A DNA stretch of 39,997 bases from Candidatus Aenigmatarchaeota archaeon (GTDB taxonomy: Archaea > Aenigmatarchaeota > Aenigmatarchaeia > CG10238-14): the NCBI GenBank assembly GCA_026414305.1, contig JAOAJH010000002.1, forward strand, positions 1 through 39,997, given 5' to 3'. The stretch's first letter is position 1, and each line of letters opens with the position of its first letter. Position numbers and translations under genes: made by a program. Positions 7,323 to 15,259 of this stretch are shown piece after piece. The notes beneath the pieces were generated by a model. It did no database searches, had not been told where the DNA came from, and saw only the letters and a program-made list of their open reading frames with translations.

Positions 7323-7370
7323 ATGGGTTGTTGTGGTTGTGGTTCAAAAAAATCCACAAAGAAAAAGTGA
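7323..7370 (+). CDS. 15-residue Cys-rich microprotein MGCCGCGSKKSTKKK
   Basis: The frame ATG...TGA encodes MGCCGCGSKKSTKKK. A ribosome-binding site GGTGAG starts in the stop codon of the ferritin-like gene and lies 5-6 nt before the ATG, so translation coupled to the ferritin gene is likely. Its stop codon is followed directly by the end of the convergent decarboxylase gene, leaving no spare DNA. The CC-x-C cluster suggests metal binding and the basic tail suggests nucleic acid or acidic-partner binding. I do not know a characterised homologue. Confidence 0.6.
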   Translation: MGCCGCGSKKSTKKK

Positions 7371-8399
7371 CTAGTCAACAAAAACTACAGGTAGCTTGGG
7401 TAAATTGCAAAAATCTGTAGTAAAACAATAAGCGCCTGCATTAAGAAAAACAATTTTATCGCCAACTTTTGGTTTTTCTTTTAGTTTTACATCATATCTG
7501 AATATATCCATAGAGCAGGGCGTACATCCTTTAATTACGTAATTTTCTCCTTCATCAACCTCATTTTCAACTAAAAGTTTTATGGGTACTATTATACTGT
7601 CCATTGAACCGTTGTAAACAGATGCATCAACTATTATGTTATTTTCATGTATTGAAAGTATTTCTGTCTCAAGCTTTGTAGGTGGTGCCGCCAAAAATCT
7701 TCCAGGTTCTATTATCATTTCTATGCCCTTATCATTCAACCATTCTCTAAGCTCTTTTATTTTTTGAAAAATAAAGTCAATGTTCCTTGCTGTAGTGTTT
7801 TTATAATCTACTGGCAATCCACCACCTATGTTAACTATGTCAATCATACCCCAAACATCAGCAGCAATCATTTGTGTAAGCTCGTCTTTTATGTTCCACT
7901 CGCTTGTGTTTTGTGTTTTTCTATGAAAATGAATACCTAATTTTTCTATATTTTTTATTTTCCTCAATTTTGGTATCCATTCATTTATCTGTTTTGAATA
8001 CATCCCAAAAACAAAATATTTTCCCGTGTGTATAGTATGCTCCCTCATTTTTAATCTTAAAAGCAGGTTTATTTTGACGTCTTTTTTTTCCAAATATTCA
8101 ATTAAAACTTTCAAATCTGTTTCATTGTCAACAATGAAATTTCTCACTTTTTTTTCTATAAGACTTTTTATTTGATCTTTTGACCAAGCTTGAGCAACAA
8201 ACCAAATCCTACTATGATCTTTTACAAAACTGAAAGATTCCATCATATGTATTGTGAAAAAGCTATCGGTTTCATCCTCAAGGATATGTGCTATTTCTGG
8301 AAAAGTTTTCAAGCTATAAGATATCTTTAGACCTAAATCTTTCAATATTTTATACTGAGACAAAAGTTTGCTTCTGCTGACAATAAACCTACTCTTCAT
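7371..8399 (-). CDS. PLP-dependent ornithine/lysine-type decarboxylase (alanine racemase fold)
   Basis: Fold III PLP decarboxylases remove the carboxyl group of ornithine, lysine, arginine, diaminopimelate or carboxynorspermidine. K31 in SYSLKTF is the Schiff-base lysine. The HFH strand, the phosphate-binding IGGGLPVDY, EPGRFL, and the active-site CTPCSMD with a C-terminal NAGAYCF complete the set. At 342 residues it is shorter than classical ornithine decarboxylases (about 370-420). It overlaps the deoxyhypusine synthase gene by 11 nt, so a role in polyamine supply (for example putrescine or carboxynorspermidine to spermidine) is the likeliest reading. The exact substrate is not fixed. Confidence 0.85.
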   Translation of the reverse strand: MKSRFIVSRSKLLSQYKILKDLGLKISYSLKTFPEIAHILEDETDSFFTIHMMESFSFVKDHSRIWFVAQAWSKDQIKSLIEKKVRNFIVDNETDLKVLIEYLEKKDVKINLLLRLKMREHTIHTGKYFVFGMYSKQINEWIPKLRKIKNIEKLGIHFHRKTQNTSEWNIKDELTQMIAADVWGMIDIVNIGGGLPVDYKNTTARNIDFIFQKIKELREWLNDKGIEMIIEPGRFLAAPPTKLETEILSIHENNIIVDASVYNGSMDSIIVPIKLLVENEVDEGENYVIKGCTPCSMDIFRYDVKLKEKPKVGDKIVFLNAGAYCFTTDFCNLPKLPVVFVD

Positions 8400-9333
8400 T
8401 TATAATCCCCTCATCAGAAAGAATGTCTAAAACACTCATCATAGCTAACGGAAATGTTATGCTTACATCGCCTATAACAGTAACTGCATCTGCTGCATCC
8501 TTTATTTTACCCCAACTTTTTGCTTCTCTAGTCGTTGCTCCGCTCAAACTTCCAGAATATTCATGGGCGGTAGTCATATAAACAGCATAATCAGCACCTC
8601 CATTAAGCAATGTGCCTAAAATAGCATGATGTTTTGAAACGCCACCACCCAACGCTATTATGCCCTTTTTATCATCGTGTGTTGAGCTAAAAATCAGATC
8701 GGCAAAATCCTTGACAACGTCTACTATGAAATCTTTATTGTCTTGTTGAAACATAAACAAATGAAAACCAAATGATCCATCTGTTATTGCCGGGCAAAAT
8801 ATTGGTACGTTGTTTTTTGCTGCCTGATACAGTATTGAATTTTCATCATTAAGCATAAGCCCTATTTCTCTAAGCATTTCTGTTACACTGTACCTGTTTT
8901 TCTTCTCATACAATTTTCTTAAAATATCAAGCATATATGACTCAAACTTCTCATAACTCTCATTTCTTATCAAAAGATTCCCGACTCTGTTTATTCCTTT
9001 TTCATGTAAACCAACATCATCAGCTGAGTAGTTTCCTATGAAAAAATCCTCACCTATAGCCTTCATTATGTCTTCTTCTATGCTTCCTACAGTAGTTATA
9101 ATTACATCTGCCATTTTCAGTTTTATTATCTGTGCAAAAAAGCCCCTCAAGCCAGTTGTGACCATGTTGGATGTGAATGTTAAATATATCTTTGCGTTTT
9201 CTCTTTTCATCTTTGAAATGCATTCTACTGCCTTACCCAATTCGACTGCTTGAAATCCAGTCGTAGACAAACTTTTTACCAACTGGGATACCTTTATCCC
9301 CTTAGTCCACTTTATATCTTTTACTTTTACCAT
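8389..9333 (-). CDS. dys: Deoxyhypusine synthase
   Basis: This enzyme uses NAD and spermidine to transfer an aminobutyl group to a lysine of translation factor aIF5A. The C-terminal active-site block is well kept: GGADYAVYMTTAHEYSGSLSG followed by AKSWGKIK with the catalytic lysine at K276, and ALGGGVSKHH for cofactor binding. Length is 314 residues, close to archaeal homologues. AAGGTGG precedes the ATG at 9333 by about 5 nt. The downstream decarboxylase overlaps it, and a hairpin lies in the presumed leader at 9351-9399. Confidence 0.96.
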   Translation of the reverse strand: MVKVKDIKWTKGIKVSQLVKSLSTTGFQAVELGKAVECISKMKRENAKIYLTFTSNMVTTGLRGFFAQIIKLKMADVIITTVGSIEEDIMKAIGEDFFIGNYSADDVGLHEKGINRVGNLLIRNESYEKFESYMLDILRKLYEKKNRYSVTEMLREIGLMLNDENSILYQAAKNNVPIFCPAITDGSFGFHLFMFQQDNKDFIVDVVKDFADLIFSSTHDDKKGIIALGGGVSKHHAILGTLLNGGADYAVYMTTAHEYSGSLSGATTREAKSWGKIKDAADAVTVIGDVSITFPLAMMSVLDILSDEGIINEE

Positions 9334-9350
9334 AAAACCACCTTAAAATT

Positions 9351-9399
9351 ATGTCTAACAAAAGAAAGAGATTCACGGAGTTGTTCTCTTTTTAGACAT
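9351..9399 (-). promoter_or_regulatory. Hairpin in the presumed leader of the deoxyhypusine synthase operon
   Basis: ATGTCTAA (9351-9358) pairs with TTAGACAT (9392-9399), and AAAGAG (9365-9370) pairs with CTCTTT (9386-9391), giving 14 pairs with a 6-nt bulge and a 15-nt loop. On the minus strand an AT-rich TATA candidate near 9420 would start the RNA close to the hairpin's 5' side, and the hairpin ends about 18 nt before the start codon. It may control translation of the operon. The plus strand also reads as a 14-codon frame, probably by chance. Confidence 0.5.
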
Positions 9400-9439
9400 T
9401 AAAAAATAATTAAAATGTAAAAATTTAAAACGTTTACTA

Positions 9440-10336
9440 ATGCTTATACTGATAGAGATTGGAATAATTGGACTGTTTTTGGCCACACTTTTTTATATAT
9501 TAAAAAAAGACAAAAATGAGCTTTATTTGTTTTTGTTGTCTTTTGCTTATGCTATTTTGTTTGAAAATATAAACATACTTTTATCGTTAGGCAAAACTGG
9601 GGGTTATTTCTACAATGAAAATTTTGCATTGTATATATTTCATGTCCCTTTATTTGTTACCTTGTCATGGTCAATTATAATATATTCAAGTAAGAAAATT
9701 GCTCAAAATTTGCCAATAAAATGGTTTTCAGTGATTTTCGCTGCATCGTTGTTAGTATTGTTGGTTGATCTTTCAATAGACATTGTGGCCATAAGACTTT
9801 TTTACTGGTATTGGATTGGCTATGAATTTAATGAAGGATTTTTTGGTGTTCCTGCAAACAATTATTTGGGATGGCTTCTCGTGTCTTTTACTTTTTACGC
9901 AACTTGTGTTTTCTTCAAAAATAAAAAAATAAACTCTTTCATAAAATCTATTGTAATACTAGCTTTGAGCTATACAATTTTCCTTTTTATATTTTTAACA
10001 ATAGACTCAATTAACATGTATTTTAACTTCAACAAATCCCAGCAATTCATCACACTATCATTTTTTATTATAATGTTTTTATCTTTCATAAGAATTGAAA
10101 AGAAAGCAACAAAGTATGAGCTTTTCCCTTTCGCCATCAGACTACCTTTCTATCTTTTTGGTTTAATTTCTATTATAGCCTTTAAATTATATACAGAAAA
10201 TATAACTATCCTTTGGATATCTATATTGTTTATATTGTTTGAACTTCTTTTATTTTTATTAGCGTGGTACAATGAACATAAACAAAAAGGCAAGATTGGA
10301 AATATCAAGATTACTAAAAAAAATAGACTATCTTAA
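9440..10336 (+). CDS. CruF-like (carotenoid biosynthesis family) polytopic membrane protein
   Basis: About eight hydrophobic segments span its 298 residues. Two sequence blocks resemble the CruF/DUF422 carotenoid hydratase family: a first with FHVPLFVTLSWSIII, and a second with the acidic DLSID helix followed by FYWYW and FFGVPANNYLGWLLV. Family members hydrate or modify carotenoid ends, but no phytoene or lycopene gene is nearby, so a carotenoid role is only an inference. The C-terminal tail overlaps the start of argS by 65 nt, which implies coupled expression. Confidence 0.6.
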   Translation: MLILIEIGIIGLFLATLFYILKKDKNELYLFLLSFAYAILFENINILLSLGKTGGYFYNENFALYIFHVPLFVTLSWSIIIYSSKKIAQNLPIKWFSVIFAASLLVLLVDLSIDIVAIRLFYWYWIGYEFNEGFFGVPANNYLGWLLVSFTFYATCVFFKNKKINSFIKSIVILALSYTIFLFIFLTIDSINMYFNFNKSQQFITLSFFIIMFLSFIRIEKKATKYELFPFAIRLPFYLFGLISIIAFKLYTENITILWISILFILFELLLFLLAWYNEHKQKGKIGNIKITKKNRLS

Positions 10337-11987
10337 AAATGAAGACATTGAAAATAGCATTGAAAAACCTGCAAAAGAAGAGTTTGGAGACTTTAGTTGC
10401 AAAATCGCTTTTAATCTAGCGAAAAAATTGAAAAAAAATCCGAATGATATAGCAAACGACATAGCTGAAAAAATTGAAATTAAAAAATCTATGTTTGAAA
10501 AGGTCGAAGTAAAAGGTGCCTATATAAATTTCTTTTTTAATTATGAAAAACTCTCTGATTTTTTAATCAAAGAAATTATGAATAATGGAAAAAATTATGG
10601 AAGATCTGAAATAGGCAGGGGAAAAAGGGTGATGGTAGAGTTTTCTCAACCAAACCCTGTTCACCCAATGCACATAGGCCATGCCAGAACGACGCTTTTA
10701 GGCGATGCGCTTTCAAATCTGTTTGAATTCAACGGATACAAAGTTATAAGGGCAAACTATATGAATGATGTCGGATTTCAAGTATCAAAACTTGTTACTG
10801 CTTATGTCTTATGGGGAAAAAATCAAAACCCGAAAGGTAAACCTGACTTGTGGCTGTGGGATTTTTATGTAAAATTTCATAAAGAAGCAAAGGACAAACC
10901 AGAGCTTGAAGCAAAGGCAAGGGATATGCTAAGAAAATTTGAGCTTGAAAAAGATATTCAAGTCTCAAAGCTATGGAGAAAAATAGTAAACTGGTGTATT
11001 GATGGATTTAAAGAAACTTACAAAAAAATTGGTGTTGATTTTGACATTTATTTTTATGAAAGCGATTATAGAGACTTGGGAAAAAAGCTTGTAAATGAAG
11101 CATTAAAAAAAGGTGTTGCATTTAAATCAGAAAATCAAACAATAGTCGCTGATTTAGAAAAACATGGTTTACCGAATTTTGTACTGCTTAGATCAGACGG
11201 TACTGGATTATATCAAACAAGTGACCTTGGGTTAACGGTTCATAAATTTGAAAAGTACAAACTAGACAAGTCAATTTGGGTTGTTTCTTCGCAACAAAAA
11301 CTATATTTCTCACAAATTTTCAAAACACTTGAACTTCTGGGATATAAATGGGTTAAAGATTGTCATCACTTGTCATTTGAGCATGTTGTTCTACCAGAAG
11401 GCAAAATGTCTTCAAGAGAGGGTAGGGCCATAATGCTTGATCAAGTTACAGAAGAACTTGAGAAAATGGCATTGAACGAAACTGAGAAAAGAAACAAATT
11501 GCCTGAAAAAAAGAAAAAGGATATAGCAAGAAAAATTGCTGTGGGTGCATTGAGATATTCAATACTTAAAATAGACGTAAAAAACCTTATTACATTTGAT
11601 TGGGAAAAGATGTTGAGTTTTGATGGAAATACAGGTCCATACATACAATATGCATATATAAGATGCAAAAGCATCCTTGAAAAAAACAAGACAATAAACA
11701 ATTTTAAATTAAAAGATTTTGATGAAAAAGAAAAGGTACTTTTGAAAAAATTAATGGAATTTCCAGATGTTGTAATACAGGCAGAAAAAGAGCTAAAGGT
11801 AAATTTGATATGCAATTATGTTTATGATTTAGCAGTATGTTTCAGTGAATTTTATCATTCTTGTCCTGTTTTAAAGGCCGAAGATGAGAATAAGAAAAAT
11901 TTTAGGTTGGGTCTTACAAAATCTACAAAAATAGTAATAGAAAACTGTTTTAAAATTCTTGGAATTGAAGCCCCAGAAATAATGTAA
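10272..11987 (+). CDS. argS: Arginyl-tRNA synthetase
   Basis: This class I synthetase charges tRNA-Arg. The N-terminal additional domain (EEFGDFSCKIAFNLAK) binds the tRNA D-loop. The HIGH signature is H134-I-G-H137 within HPMHIGHARTTLLG, the KMSKS-like loop is K378-M-S-S in EGKMSSREGR, and the helical anticodon-binding domain follows (SFDGNTGPYIQYAYIRC). At 571 residues it has full length. The start codon lies 65 nt inside the previous gene; a TTG at codon 9 is an alternative. It converges on glmS with a 1-nt gap. Confidence 0.97.
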   Translation: MNINKKARLEISRLLKKIDYLKNEDIENSIEKPAKEEFGDFSCKIAFNLAKKLKKNPNDIANDIAEKIEIKKSMFEKVEVKGAYINFFFNYEKLSDFLIKEIMNNGKNYGRSEIGRGKRVMVEFSQPNPVHPMHIGHARTTLLGDALSNLFEFNGYKVIRANYMNDVGFQVSKLVTAYVLWGKNQNPKGKPDLWLWDFYVKFHKEAKDKPELEAKARDMLRKFELEKDIQVSKLWRKIVNWCIDGFKETYKKIGVDFDIYFYESDYRDLGKKLVNEALKKGVAFKSENQTIVADLEKHGLPNFVLLRSDGTGLYQTSDLGLTVHKFEKYKLDKSIWVVSSQQKLYFSQIFKTLELLGYKWVKDCHHLSFEHVVLPEGKMSSREGRAIMLDQVTEELEKMALNETEKRNKLPEKKKKDIARKIAVGALRYSILKIDVKNLITFDWEKMLSFDGNTGPYIQYAYIRCKSILEKNKTINNFKLKDFDEKEKVLLKKLMEFPDVVIQAEKELKVNLICNYVYDLAVCFSEFYHSCPVLKAEDENKKNFRLGLTKSTKIVIENCFKILGIEAPEIM

Positions 11988-11988
11988 A

Positions 11989-13731
11989 TTATTCAACTGT
12001 GACACTTTTTGCTAAATTTCTAGGTTTATCAATCTCTCTGTTTAATTTTTCCGCAACTCTCAATGACATCAGCTGTGAAGGAATTATTGAAACTATAGGT
12101 GTTAATGTATATGAAACATTTGGCACTTTTATGCAAAAATCATATATTTCTTCATTTGACCCTATATTTATTATTATAGCACCTCTAGCCTTTGACTCTT
12201 CCAAATTTATTTTTGTTGTCCTGTTTCCGTTAGGGTTTATAGACACTACATTCCTTCCATGAAAAACAGTTGCTAATGGACCATGTTTAAGCTCACCTGA
12301 TGAATAACCGACAGCATCCATATATGTTAATTCTTTGAACTTAAGGGCTGATTCTAAAGCTACAGGATAGTTGATCCCTGAACCCAAAAATATCGGGTTG
12401 TTTTTAGTTAACTCGTGTATTATTTCAGAATTTATTCCGTTTTGCAAAATTTTTTCGACATGTCTTGACATATCATAAAAATCTTTTTTTACTTGACTAA
12501 CATCAATTCCATTTTTCTCACATATTTTCAAAAATACATAGTTTAGCAAATAAACTTGGTTTAAAAAATTTTTTGTTGAAGCAACACCTATTTCAGGTCC
12601 TGCTCTTGTGTATGCTACATGATCAACAAGTCTTTCCATTTCACTTCCAACCACGTTAACTATACCTATTTTTCTAGCATTGAAAGAGTGAATTATTGCA
12701 TTATTTGTATCTGCAGTTGTCCCAGATTGAGATAGAAATATACATAAAGTGTTTTCATCAACTATTGATTTGTATGGAAATTCTTGAGATTGAATTGCTT
12801 CACTTGATATGCCAGCTTCTCTTAAAATGTAGCTTCCTATAAGTCCTGCATTATATGATGTTCCTGCACCGACAATATAAATTCTTTTTGAGTTTATTAT
12901 ATAATCAACTATTGGCATTACCTCATTTTCTTCAATACTTAAAAGATTAGCGAGTGAATTGGGTTGCTCAAAAATTTCTTTTTCTGTGTATGTCCTGTAA
13001 CCATCTAAAAATATTTTATTTTTTATTGAGTTAATTGGAATGTATTTTCTTTCAACTTTATTCCCGTTATTCAAATTATAAATTTCAATTTCATCTCCAA
13101 CACAAGCAATTTCATAGGGTTCTAAAGGTATCATTTTTTGTGAATACAAAGTTAATGTTGGTATGTCAGAGCAAACACACCTGCTTAAATCATCAATCCC
13201 TATAAATATCGGGTTTGAATTTCTTGCTACGATTATTTTATTGGGTTCAAAAACACTTAAAACAGCAATTGCATAAGATCCTATTATTTGATTTAAAGAT
13301 TTCATAACTGCGTCTTTCATACTTAAACCAGATAGAACATTGTCTTCAATTAGATGTGGTATGACTTCTGTGTCTGTTTGTGATGAAAAAACATGACCTT
13401 TTAACTCGAGGTATCTTCGCAATTCTTTATAATTTTCCAAAGTTCCATTATGGACTACAGCTATTCTATTATAACAATCTGTATGAGGATGTGCATTTTG
13501 ATAAGTAACACCTCCGTGAGTTGCCCATCTTGTGTGACCTATTGATATATAACTTGATGGTGCGCTCCAAGAGATTTCAGATGGTGCGCCTGTTTTTTTG
13601 GATACATACAGGCTGCTTGAATTTAAACATGCAAAACCAGCTGAATCATATCCCCTATATTCAAGAAATTTTAAAGCTTCTAATGTTTTTTCTGTCGAAT
13701 CAAAACCGAAATAACCAAATATACCACACAT
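11989..13731 (-). CDS. glmS: Glutamine--fructose-6-phosphate aminotransferase (isomerizing)
   Basis: GlmS makes glucosamine-6-phosphate from fructose-6-phosphate and glutamine, the entry to UDP-GlcNAc and surface glycans. The N-terminal glutaminase domain starts MCGIFGYFGF with nucleophile C2, and has RYATHG-type RWATHGG and HNGTLENY. Two SIS domains follow (AGTSYNAG, SQSGTTADT) and the C-terminus ends LAKSVTVE, the family signature. Length is 580 residues, normal. A GC-rich hairpin lies upstream in what may be its leader (13794-13840). Confidence 0.97.
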   Translation of the reverse strand: MCGIFGYFGFDSTEKTLEALKFLEYRGYDSAGFACLNSSSLYVSKKTGAPSEISWSAPSSYISIGHTRWATHGGVTYQNAHPHTDCYNRIAVVHNGTLENYKELRRYLELKGHVFSSQTDTEVIPHLIEDNVLSGLSMKDAVMKSLNQIIGSYAIAVLSVFEPNKIIVARNSNPIFIGIDDLSRCVCSDIPTLTLYSQKMIPLEPYEIACVGDEIEIYNLNNGNKVERKYIPINSIKNKIFLDGYRTYTEKEIFEQPNSLANLLSIEENEVMPIVDYIINSKRIYIVGAGTSYNAGLIGSYILREAGISSEAIQSQEFPYKSIVDENTLCIFLSQSGTTADTNNAIIHSFNARKIGIVNVVGSEMERLVDHVAYTRAGPEIGVASTKNFLNQVYLLNYVFLKICEKNGIDVSQVKKDFYDMSRHVEKILQNGINSEIIHELTKNNPIFLGSGINYPVALESALKFKELTYMDAVGYSSGELKHGPLATVFHGRNVVSINPNGNRTTKINLEESKARGAIIINIGSNEEIYDFCIKVPNVSYTLTPIVSIIPSQLMSLRVAEKLNREIDKPRNLAKSVTVE

Positions 13732-13793
13732 GATATCACAAAAATATCATAAATTCTGTGAAACATATGAAAACATAAAATCACTTTAATTTT

Positions 13794-13840
13794 AAGGGGG
13801 CGCGAAAATTTATTGCCCACCCCAAGGGTTTTGCCCCCTT
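13794..13840 (-). ncRNA. GC-rich hairpin RNA candidate upstream of glmS
   Basis: AAGGGGGC at 13794-13801 pairs perfectly with GCCCCCTT at 13833-13840. On the minus strand an inner AAAA-CCC can pair with GGG and TTTT, leaving a bulge. Such G/C runs stand out sharply in an AT-rich intergenic region. Minus-strand TATA boxes lie at 13852-13860 and 13876-13884; the farther one would include the entire hairpin in a glmS leader of about 120 nt. The plus strand shows a T5 run after the stem, so a terminator-like or plus-strand RNA is the alternative. Confidence 0.5.
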
Positions 13841-13851
13841 TTTGCATCCGC

Positions 13852-13884
13852 TATATAAAATAAAGTTTTAAATCTATATAAAAA
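13852..13884 (-). promoter_or_regulatory. Tandem TATA boxes upstream of the glmS hairpin
   Basis: The minus strand reads TTTTATATA at 13860-13852 and TTTTTATATA near 13884-13875. The second would place initiation around 13853, just before the hairpin; the first would place it inside or next to the stem. The rest of the 13732-13994 gap is AT-rich with no convincing gene. Confidence 0.45.
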
Positions 13885-13994
13885 ATTCTTAAAAATTTAA
13901 TAAAAAAACAAAGTATGTCTTCTCATATTAAAGGAAAAATTTAACCTAAATATTACAATAAAGTTTATAATATTATATTTTGTATTTTAATAAT

Positions 13995-14930
13995 ATGGAG
14001 TTTTTGATTGAAGAAACAAACAAAGGCCAAAAGATACATGAAACAATTCTTCTTAAAGATAAAAAGGCACTTTCATGCCTATCAACTGATCTTGCATACA
14101 AAATATTAAAAGAAATTGCAAATTCGCCATCGTGTGCAATGGACATTGCAAGAAAGCTCAAACAACACGAACAAAAAGTTTATTATCATATGAGAAAATT
14201 TGAAAAATATGGCTTGATAAAACTCGAAAATGTAGAGGAAAGGGTCGGCGCAACTGCAAAAATATACTCTCTTGTCTCGCCTTCAATATCATTTAAAATA
14301 AGCGATGATGATTACACTTTTTCTGTGAAAACCAAACCACTTGAAACTAAATTTCTTTCACCCTTTATTCAAGATGCAAAATTAAATTCGCTTATAGTGG
14401 TCGGTAGTCCTGATCCTCATGGAAAATACAAGGCATCCGCCTCTGATGGATATTCTGTAATATTACTTGGCACGTATTTTGGGCAGTTCATAAACAAAAT
14501 CAATTTACCAATTTACAAACTAGACACACAAGTAAATGAGTCTGATCTAAGAAAAAATTTAATACTTGTAGGCGGCCCAAAAATAAACATAATAACGCAA
14601 AAAATAAATGAAAATCTTCCAATTTATTTCAACTATTCTGAAGAAATCAAAGACTGGACAATAATATCCACTTTATCCAAAAAAACTTATAGAGAGAGGG
14701 AAATAGGCATTGTTTGTAGAATAAAAAACCCCTTCAACGAAGAAAAGGAAATACTATTCCTTTCAGGAATGGGGTTCAGAGGCACTTTGTCTGCTACAAT
14801 AGCAATAATAAAACACTCGGTAGAAATACAGTCCGGTAATATTAATGACAGAAAAACAATAGCCAAAGTTGTAAAAGGTATAGACGAAGATTCTGATGGT
14901 ATTATAGATGAGGTTGAATTTTTGGAATAA
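13995..14930 (+). CDS. HTH regulator fused to an S-layer-type domain with an EF-hand-like loop
   Basis: The N-terminal third is a winged helix of ArsR/TrmB type (ILKEIANSPSCAMDIARKLKQHEQKVYYHMRKFEKYGLI). The C-terminal two thirds resemble archaeal S-layer protein domains, with LIVVGSPDPHGKY and NLILVGGPKINIITQKI, and a GMGFRGTLSATIAIIK block. The protein ends in DEDSDGIIDEVE, which matches an EF-hand calcium loop at positions 1, 3, 5, 6, 8, 9 and 12. No signal peptide or membrane segment is seen, so it should be cytoplasmic. The ATG at 13995 lies 28 nt from a TATA-like TTTATAATATT (about 13963), fitting a leaderless start. The ligand is unknown. Confidence 0.75.
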   Translation: MEFLIEETNKGQKIHETILLKDKKALSCLSTDLAYKILKEIANSPSCAMDIARKLKQHEQKVYYHMRKFEKYGLIKLENVEERVGATAKIYSLVSPSISFKISDDDYTFSVKTKPLETKFLSPFIQDAKLNSLIVVGSPDPHGKYKASASDGYSVILLGTYFGQFINKINLPIYKLDTQVNESDLRKNLILVGGPKINIITQKINENLPIYFNYSEEIKDWTIISTLSKKTYREREIGIVCRIKNPFNEEKEILFLSGMGFRGTLSATIAIIKHSVEIQSGNINDRKTIAKVVKGIDEDSDGIIDEVEFLE

Positions 14931-14931
14931 T

Positions 14932-15165
14932 TTAACTTGATTCTATTATTCTTTCTATAGCGCTTCGATTGAAACCTATTATTATTTTTTTATCTATTTC
15001 TATTACTGGAACACCCATTTGGCCTGATTTTTCTATCAATTCCACAGCTGCTTCAGGATTATCTTGAACGTTTATCTCTTCAAAATCGATGTTTTTTGAT
15101 TTGAAATATTTTTTTGCCATTTCACAATAAGGGCAAGTGCTTGTTGTGTATATTTTTACTTCCAA
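14932..15165 (-). CDS. Glutaredoxin-like protein (NrdH/GlrX type)
   Basis: A 77-residue thioredoxin-fold protein with the redox motif CPYC (residues 11-14) in STCPYCEMAKKYF, the cis-proline MGVPVI and the C-terminal GFNRSAIERII. It would reduce disulfides or serve as electron donor for ribonucleotide reductase or another reductase. The start is a TTG preceded by GGGTGAT, an unusual start that the ribosome-binding site supports. It converges on the S-layer/HTH gene with a 1-nt gap. Confidence 0.9.
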   Translation of the reverse strand: MEVKIYTTSTCPYCEMAKKYFKSKNIDFEEINVQDNPEAAVELIEKSGQMGVPVIEIDKKIIIGFNRSAIERIIESS

Positions 15166-15259
15166 AAAATCACCCTGAAATTCTTGATTGTTTTTTTATA
15201 TATTTAAACATTTTTAATGAAACTTATTATTTATTAATATTAAAAAATATTTGAATTGA

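Noticed and set aside
9351-9395. Plus-strand 14-codon frame MSNKRKRFTELFSF
   Set aside because: It has no ribosome-binding site, overlaps a hairpin that explains its sequence, and lies in the leader of a minus-strand gene.
13794-13840. A glmS ribozyme of the bacterial type
   Set aside because: The element is about 47 nt with a simple hairpin and lacks the larger pseudoknotted core; only the location before glmS is similar.
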